64,000 bases of DNA from Deltaproteobacteria bacterium (GCA_947445035.1 CANFCK010000003.1:1-64000); one strand, 5' to 3'. Positions 35,039 through 45,192 are shown, counted from the stretch's first letter. Notes: generated by a model not told the origin, from the sequence alone. Numbers and translations: made by a program.

Positions 35039-36346
35039 TCAGTAGCGCCAGGCCGCCTCGACCAGGAGCGAATGGCCGATCGGCAGCGCAGTGTCTTGCG
35101 GCACGCTGAGGTGGTAGCCGAGGCCGGTGATGAGGCTCGTGCGAGGGGTCGCCCAGCCGAGGTTCGCCCCAGCGCGCCCTTCGTAGGTGGCGTCGGGGGT
35201 GTCCTCTTCGTCAGGGAACCCGGTGAGGGTCGGATCCCAGCCGCCGCCACCGACGACCACGTCGAACGCCCGCAAAGCGCCGCCGAGCGGCGTGTTCACC
35301 GCCAGAAGCGCCAGCCCGCCCACGAGCGGCACTGCGTCGTCTCCTTCGACACCGGCCAGGAGCTCGCCGATGACGCTCAGCCGCTGCGAGTGCGCTGCTG
35401 CCTGGATCGCGGCGACGGTTCGCGGCGCGATTTCGCCCAGGGCCGGAGCGCGCCAGGCGAGGCTGGCCCCGAGTTCAACGCCGACGTCGTCGGTCCCGAA
35501 ATGGCCTCGGACCCGGCCGCGCACTTCCACTGCGTGGAGGTCGATCACCTCCAGCGGGCTGTCGCCTCCGGCATCGGCGACCTCACCGTACACATTCCAC
35601 CGCCGATTTCCCCCTCCCCCGCCGATGCCGAGGGTGGCCTGGGGGAAGACCCCCCCCGCGCGTTCCACCTCAGCGGAGGCGCCAGCGATCCAGAACCGGC
35701 GACCTTCTTCGAGGTTGTCGGCCAGCCCGAAGGCCGGACGCGCGATGCCCAGACGACCAACGGCCCCCGCCGGCCCCGACTCCCCCACCCGAATCCACGC
35801 ATCCTCGACGACGACGGGCTCCGGACCGCCCGCCGACAGGTACACACGACCCGACACCAACCCGCCGTCAAGCGCCATCCCGGCGGCCAGCCGCCGCAAC
35901 GAGATCGTCGGCGCCTGCGTCGTAGAGGGATCGAAGCGCACGCCCAGCCACACCTCGCCCAGGCCGACAACCCCGGCGTGCGGCGGATTTTCAAGCGGCG
36001 CCGCCGCCTCCACCACGGGTGCCGCAGCCAAAAGGGGCGGGGATGCGGGGGCGTTACGGGGGGCTTGCCCCCCGTCCCCAGAATCTGGAACACCAGCCTC
36101 CAACGCCGGCGCTGACGCCACCGGGTCGTTGAGCCAGGCATCCACGATTTCGGGCACCCGACCGGCGAGACGCCAGTCGTCCCACTCGTCCCGGCGGACC
36201 TCGTGGGTAGCCGTGGGATTCTTCCGGAGAAACGCCCCGATCTCCGCCGCGGTGTACAAGCCCTCAGGCACGATGCCGCGGTAGGTGTACTGAGTTCGCG
36301 CGTCCTCAGCTTGAGCGAGCGTCGCAATGAGGCCGAGGAAGAGCAC
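35039..36346 (-). CDS. Predicted outer-membrane protein
   Basis: The product is 435 residues. MLFLGLIATLAQAED gives a short signal peptide with no basic residue. Residues ~20-75 look like a small helical domain (IGAFLRKNPTATHEVRRDEW, WLNDPV) reminiscent of GYF_2-type tyrosine-rich modules. A Pro/Ala-rich linker follows to ~120, then strands with many Gly/Val/aromatic residues ending in LLVEAAWRY, a barrel-like terminus. It may anchor the neighbouring lipoproteins. Function unknown. Confidence 0.72.
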   Translation of the reverse strand: MLFLGLIATLAQAEDARTQYTYRGIVPEGLYTAAEIGAFLRKNPTATHEVRRDEWDDWRLAGRVPEIVDAWLNDPVASAPALEAGVPDSGDGGQAPRNAPASPPLLAAAPVVEAAAPLENPPHAGVVGLGEVWLGVRFDPSTTQAPTISLRRLAAGMALDGGLVSGRVYLSAGGPEPVVVEDAWIRVGESGPAGAVGRLGIARPAFGLADNLEEGRRFWIAGASAEVERAGGVFPQATLGIGGGGGNRRWNVYGEVADAGGDSPLEVIDLHAVEVRGRVRGHFGTDDVGVELGASLAWRAPALGEIAPRTVAAIQAAAHSQRLSVIGELLAGVEGDDAVPLVGGLALLAVNTPLGGALRAFDVVVGGGGWDPTLTGFPDEEDTPDATYEGRAGANLGWATPRTSLITGLGYHLSVPQDTALPIGHSLLVEAAWRY

Positions 36347-36376
36347 GGCGCCGCTTATACCGGCGCTGTCATCGGT

Positions 36377-38662
36377 TCACTCCCCGCGGACAGGGTCCAG
36401 TGCGCGCACACCCGACGGGTATGCCCATTCCACGGCGCCCGTCGCGACATACCGGTCATTGACACGGGTGATGAAGTCCTGGAGGAGCGCTTCGGCAGCG
36501 ACTTCGGGCTCGGGGCCGTCGCCGTCGGGGTCGGCGGTGACGGGGGCGTCGACCCCATCGCGGAGGTTCAGCGTTCCGGTGTCGTGAATGTGGAAATACC
36601 AGGTGTTCAGCGAACCCGGCTTACGATTGGCAACCGCGCTGCGGAGCAGTTGCCACTGCATTTCGAAGTCGTCTTGACGGTAGGCGACGTCGCTGGCCAC
36701 CTCGAAGAAGTCGAGCATATAGAGTCCCGACGACTGCTGCTCCGCCAACTTCACCGTCGCCGAGTTTACCCCCGGCAGATACAGAAGGTTTGAGTTCGGG
36801 TTATCCTGATCCCAGTGGTCGATGTCCGCGGGATGCCACGCCGCCGCGCGCCCCTCGACCCGCCAGGGCGAAGGATTCTTGCCGCGCGGGTCGTCGAAGT
36901 CGATGCCGTTGTAGGCCCAGGCGCCAGCGAAAAGGGTAAGATCAAAACCAGATATCCCCAGTGTGGGGCGATCGACGGTGCGGTAGAGTCGCAGCCAGTC
37001 GTACTTCCACATTCCGTGCCGATCCCCACCGACGATGAACGAGGCGCCCCCTGGAATATTCCGGTCGGCAACGTCGACGCGGGGGCCGAGGAACGCCAGG
37101 TAGCAGTCCCAGTCGCCCAGATCGCAGTACTCGGGATCATCGGGGAAACAGGCCGCCCCGCTACTGGCGGCGATGTAGTTGGGATCTTCGGGGGTGCACA
37201 GGTCGGGGTTGTACGGCGCCCCGCCGGCGCTGCAGTTGTAGCACGGCCGATTGTGGAGCATGGCGCCGAGCTCGAACCCATGGTCGGTCAGCTCCTGATA
37301 GATCGCGGTTTGCCCGCAAAGCTCCGCCTTCTCCGCGAAGTTGTCGGTGATGGCCATCGCCACGGGAATGCCATAACCGGCGAGGACCCGGGCGTTGTAC
37401 CGCACCAAGGTCAGCTCGTCCTCGAAGCTCAGGCCATCGCCGGCACACGGGAGCGCCATGTTGATGTCGGAAGGCTCTTCGATCGTGGTGAACAGAAATA
37501 TCCGGAGGGGGTCGAGCGCTTGCACGTCCTCGACCGGCGCGAGGATGGTGAACTGGACTGCGGTGCTGTCGAGCGCGCTCCAGAAGACGGGCACATCTCC
37601 CGTGGCGGAGGGCTCAGCCAAGCGGAGCACCTTTCCTTCGATCGCATAGGTGGCGCGCACCTCGCCGGCCTGGAAGAGCGCCACGGACTCGACGCCATCG
37701 GCCTCCACGACACCCCAGGCGAGGCCGCGCACGGGATCGGCGACGAGCTCCCGGACGTTGCCCAAAATCGGCGTCAGCGCCGCGGTCGCGACATGCTGCG
37801 CGTCGAAGGTGACCTGCGCCACGCCGGCTTGCCCCATCGCGACCCACGCGTCGCCGCTTCCAGTGGCGAAGGCAACATCCAGGATGGCGGCCGGGGCCTG
37901 CCAAGCGCCGAGCACGGCCAACTCTGCGGTGCCCATGCGGACCACGCGATCGTTCGAGACGTCCTGGACGAAGAGTTGGTCCCCAACGACTGCGAGCTTG
38001 CCTGGCACAAAACCAAGGACCTCGGTTCGTAAGACTGAAGGCATCTCCCCAAGGCTCAGCTTCGCCAACGCGCTCTGCGCGGGAGAGCTGAGGAGGAGGA
38101 CATCGTCGTCAGGCAGGTAGGCACAGGGCCCAGTCCAATTGACGGCCTGGGCGATGGCGATCGGTAACTTCACCGCAGTCAACGCCCGGAGGTAGCTGTA
38201 GGGGTCGTCGCCTTCCATCGAGATGTCGATCACCTCGAGCTTGTCGCCGCCGGCTTTGAGCAGGTAGAGAGCGCCGCTGGCGGGGTCGGCACAGGCATTC
38301 AGTGTCGCGACAGATGACGCGATTCTGCCGCTCGTCCAGGTAATTCCCCCGCGGCAGACGCCATTTTCGTCGATGGTGCCGCCGGCGCAGTAGTCGCCGG
38401 TGGGATGAACGTAGGTGTCGAGTAGGTAGCGAAACGTGGTCCGAGCTTCGTCCAACGCCAAAACCACGCCGGTCAACGGGCTGACGAAAGCCAGCGCTAC
38501 GCCGTCCTGCTCGGGAAGAGTGCCGGTGGCCACCCGCTCAACCGAGTAGTGCACGTCCGGCTCGATGACATCGGTATCTACCGGTTCATCACCGGTGTCC
38601 TCGGTGTCGACTTCGTCCGGCGCCGCGTGACGGCAGGCCAAAAGGAGGAACGCGACGATCAC
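36377..38662 (-). CDS. Lipoprotein with N-terminal propeller and C-terminal polysaccharide-deacetylase-like region
   Basis: The GTG at 38662 overlaps the upstream stop (GTGA) and gives MIVAFLLLACRHAAPDE, with Cys10 lipidated. A D/T/E-rich linker (DTEDTGDEPVDTD) leads to propeller-like blades (VALAFVSPLTGVVLAL, VVGDQLFVQDVSNDRVVR) up to ~residue 370. From ~400 the order YNARVLAGYGIPVAMAIT, LTDHGFELGAMLHNRP and HIHDTG recalls NodB-type deacetylases, but the usual H-x3-H metal pair is not clearly kept. It may remodel or bind surface glycan. The deacetylase reading is tentative; the lipoprotein call is firm. Confidence 0.75.
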   Translation of the reverse strand: MIVAFLLLACRHAAPDEVDTEDTGDEPVDTDVIEPDVHYSVERVATGTLPEQDGVALAFVSPLTGVVLALDEARTTFRYLLDTYVHPTGDYCAGGTIDENGVCRGGITWTSGRIASSVATLNACADPASGALYLLKAGGDKLEVIDISMEGDDPYSYLRALTAVKLPIAIAQAVNWTGPCAYLPDDDVLLLSSPAQSALAKLSLGEMPSVLRTEVLGFVPGKLAVVGDQLFVQDVSNDRVVRMGTAELAVLGAWQAPAAILDVAFATGSGDAWVAMGQAGVAQVTFDAQHVATAALTPILGNVRELVADPVRGLAWGVVEADGVESVALFQAGEVRATYAIEGKVLRLAEPSATGDVPVFWSALDSTAVQFTILAPVEDVQALDPLRIFLFTTIEEPSDINMALPCAGDGLSFEDELTLVRYNARVLAGYGIPVAMAITDNFAEKAELCGQTAIYQELTDHGFELGAMLHNRPCYNCSAGGAPYNPDLCTPEDPNYIAASSGAACFPDDPEYCDLGDWDCYLAFLGPRVDVADRNIPGGASFIVGGDRHGMWKYDWLRLYRTVDRPTLGISGFDLTLFAGAWAYNGIDFDDPRGKNPSPWRVEGRAAAWHPADIDHWDQDNPNSNLLYLPGVNSATVKLAEQQSSGLYMLDFFEVASDVAYRQDDFEMQWQLLRSAVANRKPGSLNTWYFHIHDTGTLNLRDGVDAPVTADPDGDGPEPEVAAEALLQDFITRVNDRYVATGAVEWAYPSGVRALDPVRGE

Positions 38663-39999
38663 GGCGCCCCCGCAAGCGAGGCGATCGCCAGCCCCACCGC
38701 CGAGCCGGTGGCGCCCGTGCCCGAATACCACATCCACAGTTCGTCCCCAACGACCACGATCGGCGCCGACAAAACCGAGTTGCTTTCCCAGGTGCCGGCC
38801 TCCGTCGCCGCGGAAAACACGGGCTTGTCCGCACGAACCCAATGGATTCCATCGCGACTCATCGCCCAGCCGATGGTGAAGGCGCCGGTGTCCCCCGCCG
38901 TGTAGGTCATGTAGTACCAACCGTCGTGATGAAGCACTTCGTTGGCCTTGACCTGGTTGGTTTCCCAGTCCAGGTAGTCTTGGTCCCCTTCGAACACCGG
39001 GTTTTTGCAGTACCGCGACCAGCTGGAGCCGTCGCGCGAATAGGCATAGCCGATGCGATGGTAGCCGGTGGAATACCACATTTCCCACCAGCCATCCTCG
39101 CGAACCAGGACGCTGGGATGTGCCACTGCCTGCCCTGCCCAGGTGGACTCCGCTTCGGTCCAGGAAAACACTGGGTTCTCGGGCACGTCGACCACGGTGG
39201 AGGGATCGTCCCCGACCGCCAGCCCGATGTTGAGGTTGCCGGTCTCTTCGGACCGCCCGGTGTAGTACATGTACCACGCGCCGTCGTGCTCCACAATCAT
39301 CGGGGAGTTGGTGCTGTAACGCCGCCAACTCGCCTCGATCCCGTCGCCCGAGAACAACGGATTCCGCGCGTCCTTGCTCCAGGTGATCCCGTCGGGTGAG
39401 GTCGCGACGCCAACGATGTAGTCGACCTCGGCGGTGCCCGCGAACCACATCACCCAGCCGTCGTCCGTCCTGGCCACGCTTGGCACGATGTCGCCCACTT
39501 CATCCCAGGTGCCGAGCTCTCCGGCGGGCAGCACGGGATTGCCGGCGTGCCGGACAAAACTCGGCGTCCAAGGCAGCGTGTCAACCGGCGCGCTGTCACG
39601 CTCGAAGCCATCTGCCCACCCGAAGGCCGCCACCGTAGCCGTCGCGATGCTCGTGACCGACTCGCCGTCGAGCGTCGCAACCACCAGTGCCTCGTGGACG
39701 CCCACGTCGAGGCCCCCCCCGCAAACGGACGCCGTGCCATCGCCCGTGGTGGGCACGTCCGCGCCAAACGCGTGATCGCCGATCCACACGTCCACGAGCA
39801 CATCGTCGACGCCGCGGCCATCGCGTGTCACCACCACGCTGAAGCAGACCTCGGCGCACTCGTCGATGGACGCGGCCGGACCTACGGCGGTGATCGTGAG
39901 GGGGCCAGCCGGCGAGGTGTCGACTGTGTCGCCGTCAGGCATCACCGGTTGTGGGAAATCGGTGTCGTCAGTGGCACAGGCGAGCAACAGGGCGATCAT
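38659..39999 (-). CDS. GH43/GH130-like five-bladed propeller lipoprotein
   Basis: The product is 446 residues and begins MIALLLAC, with Cys8 lipidated and no basic residue before it. An Ig-like domain (~30-120) is followed by repeated blades ending WVMWFAGT, WYMYYTGRS, WEMWYSTGYH, YYMTYTAGDT and LWMWYSGTG. Each is preceded by an S-x-DG-x-x-W turn (SPDGITWS, SRDGSSWS, SRDGIHWV). That pattern is typical of GH43/GH130-type five-bladed glycosidases and phosphorylases. The catalytic acids cannot be named with certainty. It is coupled on both sides (ATGA/GTGA) to the PHP/MYXO-CTERM and deacetylase-like genes, suggesting glycan processing at the surface. Confidence 0.82.
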   Translation of the reverse strand: MIALLLACATDDTDFPQPVMPDGDTVDTSPAGPLTITAVGPAASIDECAEVCFSVVVTRDGRGVDDVLVDVWIGDHAFGADVPTTGDGTASVCGGGLDVGVHEALVVATLDGESVTSIATATVAAFGWADGFERDSAPVDTLPWTPSFVRHAGNPVLPAGELGTWDEVGDIVPSVARTDDGWVMWFAGTAEVDYIVGVATSPDGITWSKDARNPLFSGDGIEASWRRYSTNSPMIVEHDGAWYMYYTGRSEETGNLNIGLAVGDDPSTVVDVPENPVFSWTEAESTWAGQAVAHPSVLVREDGWWEMWYSTGYHRIGYAYSRDGSSWSRYCKNPVFEGDQDYLDWETNQVKANEVLHHDGWYYMTYTAGDTGAFTIGWAMSRDGIHWVRADKPVFSAATEAGTWESNSVLSAPIVVVGDELWMWYSGTGATGSAVGLAIASLAGAP

Positions 40000-41636
40000 C
40001 GGCGCCGCCGCGCTGACATCGCGATCGCCAACAGCACGACCCCCCCCGCGAACGAGGCGTTGCCGCTGTCACAGGCACATCGGTGCGTCGGCCCCGGCTC
40101 GACGGCATCGCCGGAGTCGTGGGTGTCGAAGATGGGCACGGTATCGTCGGCCGACTCGGCCGTATCCGCCCCGGTATCGGCGGTGTCGCCCGGGTCCCGC
40201 ACACAATCCGGGTCGTCGGCGGCAAGGACCCCGTCACAGTTCTGGTCGGCCTCGGGCTGCGCGCACGCCTCTTCCGCGCCCGGATGGACGCGCTCGTCGC
40301 CGTCGTCGCAATCGCCGTCCGCCGGCGAGTACCCGTCGCGATCGGTGTCCCCGTCCAGCGGATCGAACCAGATCGGCGAGCCCCAGACATGGTCGAACGT
40401 GGAGTCGCCCCCGTCCACACACCCGCTCGGCCACCATGCCGCCGCGTCGACCTCCAAGTCCACAAACAGGTGCTCCGGCAGCTCGACAGCCGGAATCGTG
40501 ACCTGCCACGCGCCCGCCACCGTCGCGACCATGGGCCATGCGGCATCGGGACCCAACGCTATTGCGCTGACCACGGTAGCGGCTACGTCCCCTGGCACCC
40601 GCGCCTCGACCACGATGTCCTGCCCGTTCGCGAAGGGCACCGCCTCGCCCATCGCGGCCACGAAGCTGCCATCCGGGAGCCGCACCTCGACCACCAACGG
40701 GAGCATCGGCCCCGTGGTCGCGTAGGTCTTACGGTCGCGGAACGCGGCGTAGATCGCCGGACGGTCGAAGGTTTCCACCGCATCGAGGACCACCACGGTG
40801 AGCCCGGACCCGTAGGGCTGGTCCTGTACGGTGTCGATGCCGCAGGTCTGGCCGGGGTGGCTGTCATGGTTGTCGCTGCCCGCGGCGAAGCCGAAACGCA
40901 AGCCACCACCCCGCGGATCCAGGCCGGCAAGAACCGTTCCCGACGCCGCGTACCCACTCCACGGGATGTCGAAGGTGGACTCCGCGTCCATGGAGCTGCC
41001 GTGCTCTGAGTACACTTCCACCGCCGGCTCATACTCGGCGTCGAAGCAGCTCCAATCGGTGGTCATCGGCTTCTTCACGCCAGGGTGATGCGGCAGCAAA
41101 AGCGCCGGACCCATACGGGCGGTGAGCGCGTCCATGAACGTCGTGAGCACCGAGCACTCCGACACCTGGTTGCTGAGGCTACCGCTCGGCTGGGCGTCGG
41201 TCATGACCAGCCCGGAAAGCGTGGCCTCATCGCCAAAGAAGAGCAGGGACCGGTGCCCGACATCGGACCCGTCCGGCAGCTCGACGAACACCTCCGCCCC
41301 GGGAATGGTGACCAGGCCGCCCTCGGGGTCGTTCAGCCCGTTCACATGCTGAAAAACGGCCTCGAAGTTCTCGACCGTAGTCGTCGCGCCAGCGCTGGTG
41401 ACATGGTCGAGGCTGGCGAAGAAGTCAAGGCCGTTGGCGCGGGCCACCGTACCGACGTCGACGTACGCGCCGCAAACCCCGGGATCGCCGGTGCTGAACC
41501 GGGTGCAGGCCCCGATGTCCGAGCTTCCACCGTCTCCCGACGCGCCGGTATGGCTGTGGATGTCCCCGTAGTAGAAGCGGAACCCCTCGAATTCGTCAGC
41601 CGCGAGGGCGGTAAATGCCAGTAGCGAAAGGAACAT
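39996..41636 (-). CDS. Exported PHP/DUF3604-like protein with MopE repeat and MYXO-CTERM-like tail
   Basis: The ATG at 41636 gives a 546-residue product with the signal peptide MFLSLLAFTALAAD. FYYGDIHSHTG, DFFASLDHVTSAG, LLPHHPG and AGSDNHDSHPG carry the His/Asp ligands of a PHP-type metallohydrolase. A MopE-like unit (DTDRDGYSPADGDCDDGDER) and a second one follow, then a D/T-rich linker. The end, CACDSGNASFAGGVVLLAIA then four Arg after a short hydrophobic helix, matches the MYXO-CTERM surface-sorting signal (Cys, helix, Arg cluster). The product is thus probably anchored to the myxobacterial cell surface. Substrate unknown. Confidence 0.85.
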   Translation of the reverse strand: MFLSLLAFTALAADEFEGFRFYYGDIHSHTGASGDGGSSDIGACTRFSTGDPGVCGAYVDVGTVARANGLDFFASLDHVTSAGATTTVENFEAVFQHVNGLNDPEGGLVTIPGAEVFVELPDGSDVGHRSLLFFGDEATLSGLVMTDAQPSGSLSNQVSECSVLTTFMDALTARMGPALLLPHHPGVKKPMTTDWSCFDAEYEPAVEVYSEHGSSMDAESTFDIPWSGYAASGTVLAGLDPRGGGLRFGFAAGSDNHDSHPGQTCGIDTVQDQPYGSGLTVVVLDAVETFDRPAIYAAFRDRKTYATTGPMLPLVVEVRLPDGSFVAAMGEAVPFANGQDIVVEARVPGDVAATVVSAIALGPDAAWPMVATVAGAWQVTIPAVELPEHLFVDLEVDAAAWWPSGCVDGGDSTFDHVWGSPIWFDPLDGDTDRDGYSPADGDCDDGDERVHPGAEEACAQPEADQNCDGVLAADDPDCVRDPGDTADTGADTAESADDTVPIFDTHDSGDAVEPGPTHRCACDSGNASFAGGVVLLAIAMSARRRR

Positions 41637-41699
41637 GACGCGGACACGACCATAGCACCGGTCTGGGCGATGCGGTAGGGAACGCGCGCCGAGGCCAGC

Positions 41700-42875
41700 A
41701 TGGATCACCCCGTTGTCGTTCTCCCCCTGCGCACCCCTGTCGGAAGGTTTCTCGGCGGGCTCGCTGACGTCCGGGCCGACGACCTCGCGGCGCTCATCCT
41801 CCGTGAGCTCGTCAGCCGCAGTGGCATCGATCCCGCCTGCGTGGACGAGGTGATCCTCGGCTGCGCCAACCAGGCCGGCGAAGACAACCGCAATGTCGCG
41901 CGCATGGCGACGCTCCTGGCGGGGCTGCCGCAAACCACGCCGGCCTACACCGTCAATCGCCTCTGCGCGTCGGGTCTCGAAGCGGTCAACAACGCCGCCC
42001 GCATGGTCCTCACCGGCGACGCGCGGCTGGTCCTGGCGGGAGGGGTGGAGAGTATGTCGCGCGCGCCCTACGTTTTCGCCCGGGGCGGGGTGGCACCGAA
42101 GTTTGGCAACATCACGGGCTTCGACACCTCGTTGGGCTGGCGGTTTCCCAATCCCAAGCTGGAGGCGCTCTTTCCGCTCGAAGCCATGGGAGAGACGGCG
42201 GAGAACCTCGCGGAACGGCACCAGATCTCCCGCGAGGACCAGGACGCCTACGCCGTAGAGAGCCACCGCCGCGCTGTGTCCGCGGACTTCGCTGCCGAGA
42301 TGGTGGCCGTCGTCCGCGCCAAAGACGCGCCGCTCGACAAGGACGAAGGCCCGCGCCCCGACTCGACGATCGAGGGACTGACCAGGTTGAAGGCAGCCTT
42401 CCGCAAGGGCGGCACCGTCACCGCCGGGAACTCGTCCACCCTCAACGACGGCGCTTCGGGCATGATCATCGCCCACCCGGCGGCGGCGCGGGAGCTGGGG
42501 CTCTTGCCGATCGGCCGGGTACTGGCCTGCGCTTCGGCAGGCGTCGATCCGCGGGTGATGGGCATCGGCCCGGTCCCGGCGGTTCGGAAGTGCCTGGCGA
42601 AGGCTGGACTCTCGGTCGCCGACATCGGGCTGTGGGAGCTCAACGAAGCCTTCGCCGCCCAGTCGTTGGCGGTCATCCGGGAGCTGGGATTGGACCACGA
42701 GAAGGTGAACACCAAGGGCGGCGCCATCGCCTTGGGACACCCGCTCGGAAGCTCCGGCTCACGCATCACCGCGACGCTTCTCCACACGATGCGGGAACGC
42801 GGCGTTCGATATGGTGTCGCGACTTTGTGCGTTGGTGTCGGCCAGGGCGTCGCGACCCTGTACGAAGCGCTCTGA
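41700..42875 (+). CDS. Acetyl-CoA acetyltransferase / thiolase family
   Basis: The product is 391 residues, the normal thiolase length. It has RTPVGRF at the N-terminus, the acylated Cys C89 in [12 protein letters not shown]347 in [10 protein letters not shown], and the second catalytic Cys C377 in TLCVGVGQG (the usual form is CxGGGMG). The enzyme either condenses two acetyl-CoA or cleaves 3-ketoacyl-CoA; sequence alone does not decide between AtoB-, PcaF- and FadA-like roles. Its stop overlaps the next start (TGATG). An enoyl-CoA hydratase-like gene and an acyl-CoA dehydrogenase lie further right. Confidence 0.94.
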   Translation: MDHPVVVLPLRTPVGRFLGGLADVRADDLAALILRELVSRSGIDPACVDEVILGCANQAGEDNRNVARMATLLAGLPQTTPAYTVNRLCASGLEAVNNAARMVLTGDARLVLAGGVESMSRAPYVFARGGVAPKFGNITGFDTSLGWRFPNPKLEALFPLEAMGETAENLAERHQISREDQDAYAVESHRRAVSADFAAEMVAVVRAKDAPLDKDEGPRPDSTIEGLTRLKAAFRKGGTVTAGNSSTLNDGASGMIIAHPAAARELGLLPIGRVLACASAGVDPRVMGIGPVPAVRKCLAKAGLSVADIGLWELNEAFAAQSLAVIRELGLDHEKVNTKGGAIALGHPLGSSGSRITATLLHTMRERGVRYGVATLCVGVGQGVATLYEAL

Positions 42876-44617
42876 TGCTGCTCCTCGTGGCGCTGGTGGC
42901 CGCCGCCGAGCCCCCTCTCAGCTCCATTGGCGTGCACGACGCCCGTTTGGCGCAGCTTTTGGACGAGTCCTGGGACGCGACGATGGCCGCGTCGCCGACC
43001 TGGGCCACGCAGCTGGGCGACCCCCGCTTCGACGACCGCCTCGACGACAACTCGCCCCGGCAGCGACAACGCTGGAAAAAGGCGAGTGAAGCCTGGCTGG
43101 CGCGCGCCGAGCGGCTCAACGGACTCGACGTCACCGACGCGTTGCATCGCGACGTTTTCGTGCGGCAGCTGCGGGACGGACTCGCCGCCAGCGAGGCCTG
43201 CGACTTCTCGGTGTGGTCGTTGTCAGCGCGGGCCAATGCCCTGGTTTTCGTGGCCGACCTGGGGCGTGAACAGCCGCTGGCGAATCGTCGTGATGTCGAT
43301 GCATTCGTATCCCGCTTCCGGGCCGCCCCGAACTATGTCATGGTCGACGTTGCCAACCTCAGAACCGGCCTCCGGGACGGCAAGGTCGCCAACCGTGCCT
43401 CGGTCCAGAAGGTCCTGGACATGGTCGAGGCCGAGTTGGCGGCACCGCCGGAAACCCAGGCGCTCCTCGCGGTGACGCGCCAGCCCCATGCGGCGTTGGC
43501 CGCTGCTGATCGGCAAGCGTTGGTACGCGAGATGGGCGTCATCGTCCGGGGCCCGCTTCGGACCGCACTGTTGGAATACCGCGGCTTCCTACGGGACGAG
43601 CTGCTGCCGGTGGCGCGGGGCGCCGGCAAGGAGGGCGTGAGCTTCGTGCCCAACGGCGCGGCCTGCTATGCGGCGCGGGCGCAGCAAGAAACCAGCACCG
43701 CTCGCACCCCCCAGGACCTGCACGCCACCGGCCTCGCAGAGCTGGAGCGCATCCACGCCGAGATGGTCCGCCTCGGCGAGGGCACGCTCGGGACGAAGAC
43801 GCTGCCAGACCTGCTGGAGCGCTTGCGTAGCGACCCGGCGCTCCACTTCAAGACGCGAGAGGAGGTCGAGCGCACTGCGGCCGACGCGCTCGCTCGCGCC
43901 AAAGCGGCGATGCCCCGGGCGTTTGGCCGACTCCCCCTCGCGGAGTGCAAGGTCCAGGCCATCCCCGACCACGAGGCGCCCTACACGACGATCGCCTACT
44001 ACTGGCCCGCTGCGACCGACCAGAGCACCCCTGGCATCTACTTCGTCAACAGCTACCAGCCGGAAACCCGGACACGCTTCGACGCCGAAGTCCTGGCCTG
44101 GCACGAGGCGATTCCGGGTCACCACCTCCAGATTGCCCTGGCCAACGAAGCGGGAGGGCTGCCGGCCTTCCGCCGCTACGCCAGCTTCACGGTCTTTGTG
44201 GAAGGCTGGGCGCTGTACTCCGAGCGGCTTGCCGAGGAGCTTGGCCTGTACTCCGACGACCTCCAGCGCATCGGGATGCTCGGCTTCGACACCTGGCGGG
44301 CGGCGCGCCTTGTCGTCGACACGGGAATCCACGAGCAAGGCTGGTCCCGCGAGGAGGCCGAGGCCTTTCTCCTCGATAATACACCCCTTGCCAAGAACAA
44401 CATCGTCAACGAGGTCGACCGCTACATCACCTGGCCGGGCCAGGCGCTCGGCTACAAGACGGGGCAGTTGGAGCTTTTGCGCATCCGCAAGGAGACCGAG
44501 GCGGCCCTGGGCGCCCGCTTCGATCTGCGCGGGTTCCATGACGTGGTGCTCGGCGGTGGCGCGCTGCCGATCGATCTCGTTGAGGCGCGGGTGAAGGCTT
44601 GGGCGGCGGGGAGGTGA
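42875..44617 (+). CDS. Exported DUF885 family putative zinc peptidase
   Basis: The product is 580 residues, the family norm. The ATG at 42875 overlaps the thiolase stop and gives the short signal [14 protein letters not shown]. The DUF885 metal motif WHEAIPGHHLQ (H410, E411, H416, H417) is intact, with VEGWALYSERL and PGQALGYKTGQLEL following, all conserved in the family. Members are thought to be M32/M3-like gluzincins that degrade peptides in the periplasm; evidence is mostly from structure. Coupling to the thiolase gene is probably structural and not functional. Confidence 0.92.
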   Translation: MLLLVALVAAAEPPLSSIGVHDARLAQLLDESWDATMAASPTWATQLGDPRFDDRLDDNSPRQRQRWKKASEAWLARAERLNGLDVTDALHRDVFVRQLRDGLAASEACDFSVWSLSARANALVFVADLGREQPLANRRDVDAFVSRFRAAPNYVMVDVANLRTGLRDGKVANRASVQKVLDMVEAELAAPPETQALLAVTRQPHAALAAADRQALVREMGVIVRGPLRTALLEYRGFLRDELLPVARGAGKEGVSFVPNGAACYAARAQQETSTARTPQDLHATGLAELERIHAEMVRLGEGTLGTKTLPDLLERLRSDPALHFKTREEVERTAADALARAKAAMPRAFGRLPLAECKVQAIPDHEAPYTTIAYYWPAATDQSTPGIYFVNSYQPETRTRFDAEVLAWHEAIPGHHLQIALANEAGGLPAFRRYASFTVFVEGWALYSERLAEELGLYSDDLQRIGMLGFDTWRAARLVVDTGIHEQGWSREEAEAFLLDNTPLAKNNIVNEVDRYITWPGQALGYKTGQLELLRIRKETEAALGARFDLRGFHDVVLGGGALPIDLVEARVKAWAAGR

Positions 44618-44626
44618 GCGCGGATG

Positions 44627-45192
44627 TCAAGGGCGTCGAAGTGCGCGTCGGCGTCGAGGTGGACGACGGGTTGCTTGCGACGAGGCCACGAAGGCCCCAC
44701 CTTCGAGGCGCCCCACCGCGATGCCGTCGATCGCCACCGTCATCACCCCGTCGCCCGAACCATCGACGCCCGCCACCGGCGCGTCCGACAGGCTCGGGCC
44801 CCACATCTGGGCGCGAACGTTGGCCGTCGTGTCGTCTCCGTCAGCATCGACGGCCACCGGCGTCCCGAAGGCGTCGCGGGTGATCACGTGGCGGATGCCG
44901 ACGGGCGTGTCGATGCCCCACTCCAGACCGTCGACGGCGAAAACGCGCCGCCGTCCACACAGGTGGGGTCGTCACTCGGACCGCAACGGGTCGCGACCCG
45001 GCCCATCTTGTCGTAGGCGTAGGCCTCGGTGGCGATGGGCGTGCCGGTGCTACCTTCGACGTAGTCCACCTGGCGAAGCTGCGTGCCGACGAAGGTCGCG
45101 TCGAGGGCCAAGGGCCCGGACGTGCCGGCATCCCCGGGCTCGGCGTGCGCGGGGGAGATTGGGACAAGCAGGGCGGTCGCGACAAGGATCAA
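44627..45192 (-). pseudogene. Exported protein gene interrupted by a frameshift
   Basis: A TTG at 45192 starts MILVATALLVPISPAHA, a good signal peptide, then a reading frame with EAYAYDKMGRVATRCG (resembling an RHS/YD repeat). It ends at 44884. Near 44938-44945 (AAAA on the plus strand) shifting frame gives a continuous second half, VFAVDGLEWGIDTPVGIRHV, then TRDAFGTPVAVDADGDD, to a stop at 44627. Both halves look like one secreted beta-rich protein, so either the gene is broken or the assembly has a one-base error. This occupies the only gap over 300 bp in the window's gene map (44618-45308). The 116 bp from 45193 to 45308 show nothing clear. Confidence 0.5.
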
